A stretch of 11,386 bases of DNA from NCBI GenBank assembly GCA_001275005.1, contig JWZX01000207.1:1-11386 (forward strand), given 5' to 3'. Origin of the DNA: Chrysochromulina tobinii. Lineage: Eukaryota > Haptophyta > Prymnesiales > Chrysochromulinaceae. The position numbers and the translations under genes are program-made. Below are positions 4,674-11,386 of the stretch, one piece after another (position 1 is the stretch's first letter; every line of letters begins with the position of its first letter). The notes under the pieces are model-generated. The model made no database searches. It was not told the origin of the DNA and was given only the letters and a program-made list of their open reading frames with translations.

Positions 4674-7496
4674 ATGAACGCGGGGGCGGAGCTCTCGAGC
4701 GGCGCCGACGAGATCGAGGCATCGCGTCGCGCGCTGCAGGCGGAGCTTAAGGCGGCAGGTGCACACATCGACGAGGTTGGGCGCTCCAAAGGCGCGCAGG
4801 CGCGAATGGAGAAGATTGCGGAGGATGCTGCCGCTCACAGTGCCCAGCTCTCGTTTGCGGCGTTTCAGCAGCATCAGCGTCAAGCGAAAAAGGCAGGGCG
4901 TGCCTCCGCCAAGACGCTGGCAGGCGACTCGGGGTCCGCCGGCTCGGGCTATCCGACGATCGTCCTTGACAAACTCAAGGAGAGTGAGACGGAGGCGAAG
5001 CGGCGCATAGCCGAGCTGCAGCGCCAGCTCGACCAGAAGCGCATCAAGGCGCGGATGAGCGAGGTGGAGCGGCGCAACCTCGCCGTGGGCGAGGCGATCC
5101 GCGCGCACGCGCGCAACGACCGGCTCAAGCAGATCCTCGAGGGCGCAACGCCGGCGAGCGAGGAGGAGATGCGCGTGCTGTCTGAGTCGTTCAACGAGTC
5201 CATGTGCGACTTGCTTGAGGAGTCGACGACGCCCGAGTCGTGGGTGAAGCTGTTCCGGCTGGTCGACGCCGACGGCTCCGGCCAGATCTCCTTCGACGAG
5301 CTCTGCCTCATGGCGCGCGAGGAGCTCGGCCTCCTACCGGCCGACATCGCAGACGAGCAGCTGAAGGCTATCTGGCTCTATCTCGATAGCGACCAGAACG
5401 GGTTCATCTCGACTGGCGAGTTCGGCAACTTTATGCGCAAGGGCGCGCACGTTCTCATCAAGCACAAGGAGTCGTGGCGTGAGCGCCTCGAAGCGCGAAA
5501 CCACGCCGCCGCCGACAATTTGCGCGCCAATCGCGATCGGCTGCTCGAGCGCGACATGGTGAGGAGGCTGGAGGGCGCGATCGCGGCGCCCGAGGGCGAC
5601 GTGGCGCTGCTGGCGCGGCTGTGCCAGCAGCGGATGAGCACGGTCAACGAGGAGGACGAGGCGCCCTCGCGCTCGTGGTACAACCTCTTCAAGCGCGTCG
5701 ATGAGGACGATTCCGGTCGCGTCACCTTTGCCGAATTCCGCAGGCTCGTGCGGGCGGAGCTCGGCGTGCCGACAGCGGACATGGAGGAGGTGAAGCTGAA
5801 GGGCGTGTGGCTCGCGCTCGACAGCGACCAGAATGGGTTCATTACGGCGGCCGAGTTTGCAGCCTTCATGCGCAAGGCGGAGCCGCAGGCTAAGGACCAG
5901 CGGCTTCGCAGCTTGCTCGCACGTCGGCGCAAGGCGGAAGCGGGCAAGCAGCACGACGAGCAGATCAAGCTGGCGGCTAAGGAGATGATCCGGCAGGCGG
6001 TCGAGCGCAAGCGCGAGAACGTGCGCCAGGCGCGCGAGGAGAACCAGCTCAGGCGCAAGGAGGATGCGGCCAAGCGCGAGGCAGCCAGCAAGGAGGCAGC
6101 CGAGTTGATACGAGCCAACTCGCGGATGGACTTTTTGACGACCGAGCTGGTGGGGGTGCCGAGCGCGAGTGAGGCTGAGGTGCGCGAGCTCTCGGAGGCA
6201 TGCAACGCACGCATGCTCGAGCTCGTCGGGTACGACGAGAAGAAGGCCGCCTGGTTCAAATTTTACCGGCGCGTCGACTCCGATGACAGCGGCCGCATCG
6301 ACTTTAAAGAGTTTCGTCACATGCTTCGGGTCGAGCTGCAGCTGAGTGCGAAGGCCATGGACGATTACCGGCTGAAGACGGCGTGGGTCGCGCTCGACGT
6401 CGACAGCTCGGGCTACATCTCCGCGGGCGAGTTTGGCTCCTTCATGCGCCGTGGCGAGCGCGTCCTCAACGAGGCCAAGGAGGAGCGCCCGTGGAAGGAG
6501 CGCCGTCTCGAGCGCGCCAAGGCGGCCCACGCGGCGCGGCTGGCGGAGCGCGACGCTCTCTTCCACAGAGACATCGCCAAGCAGCTTGAGGGGGCGCCGC
6601 CCGCGTCCGACGAAGAAGTGCGACGTTTGTCCGAGGCCTTCAACGCGAGGCTGCAACTGCTCGAGGCTGAGAACGAGCTTCAGCGCCAAGCCACCAGCGG
6701 CGCCAGGAGCGACCCTGGGGGCAGCGGCGCCCTCTCCGACGGGCTGGACGCCGACGGGCTGCCGCCCATGCCCGCCGCCGCGCGCTCGTGCGGCTGGTAC
6801 ACGCTCTTCAAGCACGTCGATGAGAATGAGTCGGGCACGATCTCGTACCGCGAGCTCAAGGTGATCGTGCGCGACGAGCTGCAGCTGACGCCCAAGGACG
6901 TGCCCGAGCACGAACTCCAGGCAGTGTACCTCGCCCTCGATAAGGATAAGTCCGGCTTCATCACGGCCGGCGAGTTTGGGCAGTTCATGCGGCTGGGCGC
7001 GCCCGACCGGGTGCAGGGCTACAAGAAGGGCGCGATGCTCGAGCGCAGGCGTGCGATCGCACTGCGCGAGCGCGCCATCTTCGAAATGGGGGCAGCGCAG
7101 GTGCATCGGCGCCATGCCGAGCAGCTCGCGCGCCAGAAGCAGGAGTACGACCGGCGCGTTCAGGTCCTCGAGAGGGAGCTGCAGGAGATGGAGGGAGCTG
7201 GAGACACCGGTGGCGGCGCGAGCGGCTCACATGACCCGGCGCGTGTGAGCGTCGAGCCGGTTCCGTCAGTTCCGTCAGGCGAGGAGCTTAGCCGGCAGCG
7301 CAGGCTCACGATGGCCAAGCTGCGAGGCGCGCCGCCGCCGCCCAGCAGCCCCGCGTCCGGCTTGCTCTCAGCCTATGCCTCCAAGAGCACGCCGATCCTG
7401 CCCGCCTCGCAGCGCAATCGAACGGCCAGAGCTGGCCGTGACCGTGGCGCGGCCTCGGAGGGCAAACTCAAGCTGCCAGCCATCCAGTCCCGATAG
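4674..7496 (+). CDS. Modular protein with four EF-hand pairs (eight EF-hands) and coiled-coil linkers
   Basis: A 940-aa protein, probably a cytosolic or cytoskeletal Ca2+ sensor. Eight 12-residue EF loops start at residues 198, 238, 343, 383, 535, 575, 716 and 756. Each has Asp at position 1, Gly at 6 and Glu at 12, so all look able to bind Ca2+ (for example DADGSGQISFDE, DKDKSGFITAGE). Within every pair the loops start exactly 40 residues apart. Each pair is preceded by a shared segment of the type LEGxPxASxEEVxxLSEAxNARM and a W-x-x-(L/F)-(F/Y) helix, and is followed by FMR and a long charged helix. Four modules (about 155-260, 299-403, 491-597, 638-780) therefore arose by tandem duplication. 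Module 4 carries an extra Gly/Pro-rich insert (672-705). Residues 1-150 and 785-840 look like coiled coil; the last 100 residues are disordered and basic. No signal peptide or kinase domain. The start is the first ATG in frame. Confidence 0.88.
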   Translation: MNAGAELSSGADEIEASRRALQAELKAAGAHIDEVGRSKGAQARMEKIAEDAAAHSAQLSFAAFQQHQRQAKKAGRASAKTLAGDSGSAGSGYPTIVLDKLKESETEAKRRIAELQRQLDQKRIKARMSEVERRNLAVGEAIRAHARNDRLKQILEGATPASEEEMRVLSESFNESMCDLLEESTTPESWVKLFRLVDADGSGQISFDELCLMAREELGLLPADIADEQLKAIWLYLDSDQNGFISTGEFGNFMRKGAHVLIKHKESWRERLEARNHAAADNLRANRDRLLERDMVRRLEGAIAAPEGDVALLARLCQQRMSTVNEEDEAPSRSWYNLFKRVDEDDSGRVTFAEFRRLVRAELGVPTADMEEVKLKGVWLALDSDQNGFITAAEFAAFMRKAEPQAKDQRLRSLLARRRKAEAGKQHDEQIKLAAKEMIRQAVERKRENVRQAREENQLRRKEDAAKREAASKEAAELIRANSRMDFLTTELVGVPSASEAEVRELSEACNARMLELVGYDEKKAAWFKFYRRVDSDDSGRIDFKEFRHMLRVELQLSAKAMDDYRLKTAWVALDVDSSGYISAGEFGSFMRRGERVLNEAKEERPWKERRLERAKAAHAARLAERDALFHRDIAKQLEGAPPASDEEVRRLSEAFNARLQLLEAENELQRQATSGARSDPGGSGALSDGLDADGLPPMPAAARSCGWYTLFKHVDENESGTISYRELKVIVRDELQLTPKDVPEHELQAVYLALDKDKSGFITAGEFGQFMRLGAPDRVQGYKKGAMLERRRAIALRERAIFEMGAAQVHRRHAEQLARQKQEYDRRVQVLERELQEMEGAGDTGGGASGSHDPARVSVEPVPSVPSGEELSRQRRLTMAKLRGAPPPPSSPASGLLSAYASKSTPILPASQRNRTARAGRDRGAASEGKLKLPAIQSR

Positions 7497-7871
7497 GCGA
7501 TGAGGGGCGGATGCGGCCGGTGACGGTTAAGCCAGATGCAGGTTATATCATTACGGCTATATCCGCGGGCCGCGGAGCGCGCGCGCGCGCGCGGCGTGCC
7601 TCGACGTGAGGGGCTGAGCATCGCCATGGGCTCGCTGCCTTGCGCGCGCCGCGCCTTCATCGCCGCACGTCAAGTCTTCGCGCACTGCGTGCCGCGCGGT
7701 GCGCGTGCACAGGTTGTTTTTCACAGTTTTTAATCATCATCCCGTCACAGCATGTGCCTTGATACGAGCGAGCGGGGAACTACGTTATACACTACGTAGC
7801 TCAATGGGCTCGTGGTACGCGGAGTCCGCCCACGCCCGCGCCGCCCGCCGGCCCGCGCCGCGTTCGCTCTC
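7497..7871. other. Intergenic between convergent genes
   Basis: This 375-bp stretch lies between the stops of the EF-hand gene and the 159-aa gene and should hold both 3' UTRs. Open frames here are short and of biased composition. It contains an alternating GC run and, at 7715-7735, a T-rich run. No gene or RNA gene is supported. Confidence 0.5.
7577..7593. repeat. Alternating GC dinucleotide tract
   Basis: Seventeen bases of uninterrupted alternating G and C in the convergent intergenic region. Such a tract can adopt Z-DNA, but may be simple composition in a GC-rich genome. Confidence 0.8.
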
Positions 7872-8351
7872 TTAACGCCGCTTGCCAAGGAAATTCTTAT
7901 CGAAGTTCTTCTGCTCCCTGGCGCGCTTCACCTTGATCATCTGCGCTTTGTTCATGATCGTCGCGCGGAACGGCTCACGGGCCGTGCGATGCGTTGACTT
8001 CTTAAGGTCGAAGTCGTGAACCTTCGATCTGCCGTTCGGGAGCCCGAGAAGCTTCATGAGCATTTGCTCGTCTGTGGCAGACTTCTCGTCCTTGCGCATG
8101 GCAACCTTGTTCTTGACTGCCTGGTACACGGAGACAAGATCCTTGGCGAGTTTGGCATCCTCATCCATCGAGACTGCGACCAGGCAGCCGCACGCGCCAA
8201 ACTGGGCCTGCACGTCAGAGCAAACACGGAATGGGAATCCCTTGCACTGGCCGCAATCCGCCGAGGCGGCATGCCACAGCTCGGCTCTTTCGAACTGCTC
8301 ACACTCGTGGAGCAGTCCGCAGGCGCGATCGAAGTCGATGGCGGAAAGCAT
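7872..8351 (-). CDS. Hypothetical protein, 159 aa, Cys-rich N-terminal half and basic C-terminal tail
   Basis: I do not recognise this protein. The N-terminal half (1-58) contains seven Cys, including CGQC (33-36) and CGC (54-56), and could be a small metal site or disulfide-bonded domain. From residue 62 the character changes to charged and helical: MDEDAKLAKDLVSVYQAVKN, DEQMLMKLLGLPNGRSKV, and a strongly basic end IKVKRAREQKNFDKNFLGKR. The tail looks like a nuclear or RNA/ribosome-associated segment, which is inference only. The ATG at 8351 is the first in a frame that is open to 8435 without another ATG. The ATG at 8168 would give only the charged 98-residue part, so the Cys-rich half could be 5' UTR or intron. 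It lies 154 bp downstream of the poly-Gln gene on the same strand. Confidence 0.5.
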   Translation of the reverse strand: MLSAIDFDRACGLLHECEQFERAELWHAASADCGQCKGFPFRVCSDVQAQFGACGCLVAVSMDEDAKLAKDLVSVYQAVKNKVAMRKDEKSATDEQMLMKLLGLPNGRSKVHDFDLKKSTHRTAREPFRATIMNKAQMIKVKRAREQKNFDKNFLGKRR

Positions 8352-8505
8352 GAGAGGTGCCGACGATGATTTTCCAGACAAGCGCTTGTGACTTGACGGA
8401 TCGGCTGCGCGAAGCAAGGCTCCGGCAATGACCAATGTTTAGTGGAGTGTCCGCCTTGTGACGAATTTTGATCTTTGACGAATTCGTACATTGTCGACAC
8501 GGAGC

Positions 8506-8981
8506 TCAATACGCAAACTCCGCGACGGCCTCGCCCTGTGGCTGCACCGAAGTGGCCTCTGCGGACGCGCCATCCTGGCGATCTGCTCGATCGCGATGCC
8601 GCGGCTTACGCTGCTTCGGCGGCGCCGGCTCTGCTGCAGCATCGTGATGTGCGTGTGCCTGCTTGGGCTGCCGTTGCCGTTGCTGCTGCTGTAGCAAGAG
8701 CTGCTGCATGCGCACCTCCGGCGGTGCGTCCGCACTTGCCGCAGTCGCCCTCGCCGTCACGGCCTCCTCCTTTTCAGCCTTCTGCTGCTCGAGCGCTTCA
8801 ATCTCCAGCTGCGCGAGATCGATCAGCCTGAGCGCCTCCGCGATCGCCTCCGCTGTCGTACACGTGGGCCGCCCATCAAAGGTGCCGCCGCAGCCAGCGC
8901 CGGCCGCCTCGCTACGCATGCCCGGCGCCTCGGCGCCCGTCATCTCCGCGCTCTCTGGAGCGCCTGCCACAAGCCCACCTG

Positions 8982-9066
<85 letters not shown>

Positions 9067-9711
9067 GTGCTCTGAGTCAAGACGCGCCAGCAGCGCCATG
9101 CTTTCATCGAGCCACGCGTCCTGCGGCTTGATGGGCGGGCCTGCGTCCCGCTCGACACGCGTCACGGCCACGGCGCGCCACTTGCTGTTCCCACCACTGT
9201 TCTTGACCCGTGCGCCTATGATGCGGTCGCCTTCAAATACTGGACGCCAGCGGGCCACGAGCGTCGCCTGCACGTAGGTGTCGCGGCCCGCGATGACGAA
9301 CTGCTCGGCTCGGCCCGCAAACGAGATGAGCTCGGAGAAGGGCTCCCCACGTGGCGCTGCAGCGGGGTTGCGGCTGTGCGCGCTCGGTGCGCTCGGTGCC
9401 TCGACGCTGCGCACGGCCGTTGCACGCCACTTGGCCTTGCCTTCGCCTGTGTTGAGCGAGCGCGCGCCAGTGACCACGGCGCCCTCCACGAGCGCGTTCT
9501 CAGGCCATGCCTGGTAGAGCCGTGAGTGAATCCATGTGTCGTGTGCAACCACAAAGTGCTCCAACTTGCCTGCAAAGGTGATTCTCTCCACAAAATTGCT
9601 CTCATCTGCATGTGCGGATGCGCCGTTCCCGCGCCCTCCCTTTGCACCGCGCGAAGGTGCGTCCGCGCCGCCACTGCGCCCGCCACGACCGCTACCCTTG
9701 GCTGATGGCAT
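8506..9711 (-). CDS. Putative RNA-binding protein: RG-rich N-terminus, two OB/cold-shock-like repeats, poly-Gln
   Basis: A 401-aa protein with clear internal structure. Residues 2-32 are Gly/Arg-rich with RG and RGG steps (GSGRGGRSGG). Two homologous repeats follow at about 40-104 and 125-187: both read F-x-E-x-I-x-FAG-x-x-E-x-FV, then EG, GAR, N-x-G, KWRA-x-AV-x-x-VE. The hydrophobic pattern with a GD/EG turn and a closing A-x-x-V strand resembles a divergent cold-shock or OB fold, but I cannot assign a family. Then come 27 uninterrupted Gln (217-243), an Ala/Gly-rich stretch, a helical segment rich in Leu and Glu (LIDLAQLEIEALEQQKAEKE) and a Gln/His/Arg-rich tail ending EFAY. RG-rich, poly-Gln and coiled-coil parts together suggest a ribonucleoprotein-granule or mRNA-regulatory protein (inference). 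The ATG at 9711 sits in GGCGGCATG; the frame upstream has only a non-ATG start. Confidence 0.75.
8983..9063. repeat. Pure (CTG/CAG)27 microsatellite, coding for poly-Gln
   Basis: Eighty-one bases of perfect CTG on the plus strand, read as 27 CAG codons on the minus strand with no CAA interruption. Uninterrupted CAG is the form most prone to replication slippage, so allele length is likely to vary. It is flanked by a Lys codon (AAG) on the N-terminal side and a Thr codon on the other. Confidence 0.95.
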
Positions 9712-9760
9712 GCCGCCGGACTTTCTATTGTATGTCAAGACAAGTGTGAATACTGTGTGA

Positions 9761-9776
9761 ATGGTCAATGGTCAAT
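9761..9776. repeat. Short tandem repeat, period 7
   Basis: ATGGTCA twice plus AT, about 50 bp upstream of the poly-Gln gene start. Confidence 0.7.
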
Positions 9777-9910
9777 CGAATCATCCTTGTGAAAACACTG
9801 AGGCGTTCCAACTCGCGGACCACGATTGTAACACTGCGAACGAGACAGTCCCCTTGTTCCAGAACCATTACAATGTACCACACCGGGGGGCCGCACCGCG
9901 CACGCGCGGC

Positions 9911-9928
9911 AGCTTGAAGCTTCAAGCT
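9911..9928. repeat. Perfect 18-bp palindrome
   Basis: AGCTTGAAGCTTCAAGCT equals its own reverse complement. There is no spacer, so it is more likely a site for a dimeric DNA-binding protein than an RNA hairpin. It lies 200 bp upstream of the poly-Gln gene start. Confidence 0.8.
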
Positions 9929-10044
9929 AAGGGCACATTAGGAGCACAAGACATTTCTCGTTCGGATGTTTCGATCGCGTTCGGGTCACGTTCCCCATCT
10001 CTAGCTACTATACATGTAACTGTGTAGTTGCAGGAACCAGGATT

Positions 10045-10060
10045 AGCTTGCAGCTTGCAG
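10045..10060. repeat. Short tandem repeat, period 7
   Basis: AGCTTGC twice plus AG. The AGCTTG core also starts the palindrome at 9911. Confidence 0.7.
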
Positions 10061-10143
10061 GGACGAGCGAGTCCGGACCCCTCGCTGTGGTATGATTAGG
10101 TGTGCGCCGCAGCCCAAGCTTCAGCAAAGCTGTCTGACGAGCC

Positions 10144-10165
10144 GTTCACGAGTTCACGAGTTCAC
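10144..10165. repeat. Short tandem repeat, period 8
   Basis: GTTCACGA repeated 2.75 times without mismatch. Confidence 0.75.
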
Positions 10166-10353
10166 TAAGCACTGAATTTGAGCCCATCGCGTTCAAGTAA
10201 CCGAATTTCAACTAGGCATACGAGTCTGCGAGCACGGGTTTCGAGGCAGTAATTGTGTGAGCTCTGGGGGTCGGTAGTGACGCTGCAGCAAGGCACGTCG
10301 CGTGTGCAGGCCTGCGGTTGTAGGAGTACAACCCAGAGGTCGTGAAGTCGAGA

Positions 10354-11259
10354 TCAGCCAGCGCACAGGTCAGCTCCGAGATCGGCCTTGGTCACGGCCG
10401 CCACCACGTTCTTCATTTCCTTGCCCTTGATGCGATACGACAGAAGGAGGGCCGGCAAAACGTCCTTGGCGCCTGCGACGACACCGCGGCACGAGACTGT
10501 CTGACGAAGCCCGTTAATCTTGTGAGCATGATAGTCTGTGGGCACCCCGTGGCTGTCGACGAGCCCCAAATGCCTCGCAGCTCTTTCGGTGATCAGCGTG
10601 CACCCTGCGTTGCCCGTATCGAGTACGGCTTGCAGCCCTGCTTGGAAGCGCCCCGTGTCATCCTTGACTTCTGCGCTCTCGTGCACGCCGATCTGCTCGT
10701 GCTGCGGCAAGGCACTCGGCAGGGCACTCGGCAGGTAACGAGGCGGATTGACCAATGAGAACCCGCCGCCGCCGCTGTAGCCGCCGCCGCCGCCGCTGGA
10801 GCCACCACCACCGCTGCTGTAGCCGCCGCCGCCGCCCGTATGGCTACCCGTATGGGGGGGCGGCTGGCCGTAGTAGGACTTGGCGGCGGGCGCGGGCGAC
10901 TTGGCCGCACGCTTCGGCTTACTGCTCGAGGCGGCGGCAGGTGCGGCGGGCGCAGCTGCAATGGGTGTGGGCGCTGCAGCGGCCGGCGTCGACTTATTGG
11001 CCTCCTTAAAGATGAGCATGGCGACAAGGGCGACCACGATGACCACTGTGACGATCAAGGGGGCCCACATGACGCCGAGCACAATGCCGTAGATGACGGC
11101 GGCGGTGACGACGTGCTTCTCGAGCGCGTCGAGAGGCACGTCGTCGCGTGCCTTTCGGTCATCACGGCGCCCCCGCCGCAGCCCTTCCGGCGCGCCGCCG
11201 AAAAGGCTGAGGTGATGGAGAAGGCGGCGGAGGCTGAATGTAGCCTGGGCCCACAGCAT
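10354..11259 (-). CDS. Membrane-anchored retropepsin-like aspartyl protease, short C-terminus
   Basis: A 301-aa protein with a probable membrane anchor and a retropepsin-type domain. Residues about 49-85 are strongly hydrophobic (VVTAAVIYGIVLGVMWAP, then LIVTVVIVVALVAMLIF), one long or two short transmembrane segments. Next come an Ala/Pro/Lys linker (90-127), a Gly-rich spacer with Tyr and Ser (141-167), and the protease part from about 205. Its catalytic motif is AVLDTGNAGCTLIT (Asp214-Thr-Gly), followed by RAARHLGLVD, as in retropepsin-like and Ddi1-like enzymes that work as homodimers. The expected second motif (hydrophobic-hydrophobic-Gly, then a helix) is met by DLGADLCAG, but the protein stops right there, so the closing helix is missing. 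No reverse transcriptase or integrase lies nearby, which argues for a host gene. The ATG at 11259 is the first in frame; an upstream exon may exist. Confidence 0.72.
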   Translation of the reverse strand: MLWAQATFSLRRLLHHLSLFGGAPEGLRRGRRDDRKARDDVPLDALEKHVVTAAVIYGIVLGVMWAPLIVTVVIVVALVAMLIFKEANKSTPAAAAPTPIAAAPAAPAAASSSKPKRAAKSPAPAAKSYYGQPPPHTGSHTGGGGGYSSGGGGSSGGGGGYSGGGGFSLVNPPRYLPSALPSALPQHEQIGVHESAEVKDDTGRFQAGLQAVLDTGNAGCTLITERAARHLGLVDSHGVPTDYHAHKINGLRQTVSCRGVVAGAKDVLPALLLSYRIKGKEMKNVVAAVTKADLGADLCAG

Positions 11260-11386
11260 CGATGACTTGTTGCTGCTGTGTGAACACGGCGGGAAATGTG
11301 TCACGCCGCGCTCCGCGCGCCGTACCAGGCGTTCACACAACACACACTCGGGTAGCTCACTGAGCTCTTCCTCACTAAGAGGGGAT
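11260..11386. other. Upstream flank of the protease gene
   Basis: The protease frame stays open upstream to a non-ATG codon near 11343. The minus strand just inside the coding region holds pyrimidine-rich AG sites (for example CATCACCTCAG near 11208-11218) that could be acceptors of an intron, in which case the true start lies outside the window. Nothing else is seen. Confidence 0.35.

Larger units (their letters stand above)
9712..10353. other. Intergenic with clustered short repeats
   Basis: This 642-bp stretch lies upstream of the poly-Gln gene and downstream of the protease gene. No protein-like frame or RNA gene is visible. It holds an 18-bp palindrome and three short tandem repeats, listed separately. 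It should contain the promoter of the poly-Gln gene on its left side and the 3' UTR of the protease gene on its right. Confidence 0.5.

Noticed and set aside
5334-7115. A 593-codon minus-strand open frame opposite the EF-hand gene
   Set aside because: It is periodic only because the opposite strand encodes repeated EF-hands. No domain is visible, so it is a shadow frame.
7536-7733. A 65-codon plus-strand frame between the convergent genes
   Set aside because: It is short, Arg-rich, spans the alternating GC tract, and has no features of a real protein.
7797-7840. Sequence TAGCTCAATGGGC resembling a tRNA D-arm
   Set aside because: No matching acceptor stem, anticodon arm or T-loop could be placed downstream.
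8983-9063. Plus-strand reading of the triplet tract as a poly-Cys or poly-Ala protein
   Set aside because: The minus-strand frame has an organised protein on both sides of the tract, whereas the plus-strand frames are shadows without structure.
10354-11259. Retrotransposon Gag-Pol interpretation of the aspartyl protease gene
   Set aside because: There is no reverse transcriptase, RNase H, integrase, zinc knuckle or terminal repeat in the visible flanks, and the protein has a membrane anchor.
1-11386. CRISPR array, bacterial operon or prophage
   Set aside because: No spaced direct repeats, no Shine-Dalgarno-led overlapping genes and no phage proteins are present. The genes are of eukaryotic type with a required splice in FNR.

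Overview
The window looks like nuclear DNA of a photosynthetic alga with a secondary (red-derived) plastid, for example a haptophyte or a related heterokont or cryptophyte lineage; this is inference. The support is as follows. Two nuclear-type genes for plastid redox proteins are present: plastid terminal oxidase (PTOX) and ferredoxin-NADP+ reductase (FNR). FNR has an N-terminal targeting leader that resembles a signal peptide followed by a Phe-starting transit peptide, separated from the mature enzyme by a GT-AG intron. Genes are monocistronic and often single-exon, GC content is high, CTG/CAG triplet tracts recur, and no bacterial operon structure is seen.

Layout. Bases 1-89 (minus) hold an edge-truncated, almost identical second copy of an FNR exon, ending at a good splice-acceptor-like sequence; 90-807 has no gene I can support. 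PTOX (808-1758, minus) and a complete FNR gene (2124-3381, minus, one 124-bp intron) follow as a plastid redox cluster. A 288-bp divergent promoter region separates FNR from an unrecognised 175-aa protein (3670-4197, plus). Next is a 940-aa protein (4674-7496, plus) built of four tandem modules, each carrying a pair of canonical EF-hands (eight in all) between charged helical stretches. It converges on an unrecognised small Cys-rich/basic protein (7872-8351, minus). Then come a putative RNA-binding protein with RG-rich N-terminus, two internal repeats of possible OB/cold-shock-like fold and a pure 27-Gln tract (8506-9711, minus), and a membrane-anchored retropepsin-like aspartyl protease (10354-11259, minus) whose C-terminus stops unusually early.

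PTOX oxidises plastoquinol with O2 and FNR carries electrons from ferredoxin to NADP+ (and, in cyclic flow, may return them towards plastoquinone). Their adjacency, with a second FNR copy on the other side of PTOX, is the strongest functional linkage in the window. The other genes have no evident pathway connection. Large open frames opposite FNR, PTOX and the EF-hand gene are attributed to GC-rich codon bias and are not annotated. All starts were chosen at ATG codons; several longer open frames begin only at GTG or TTG.
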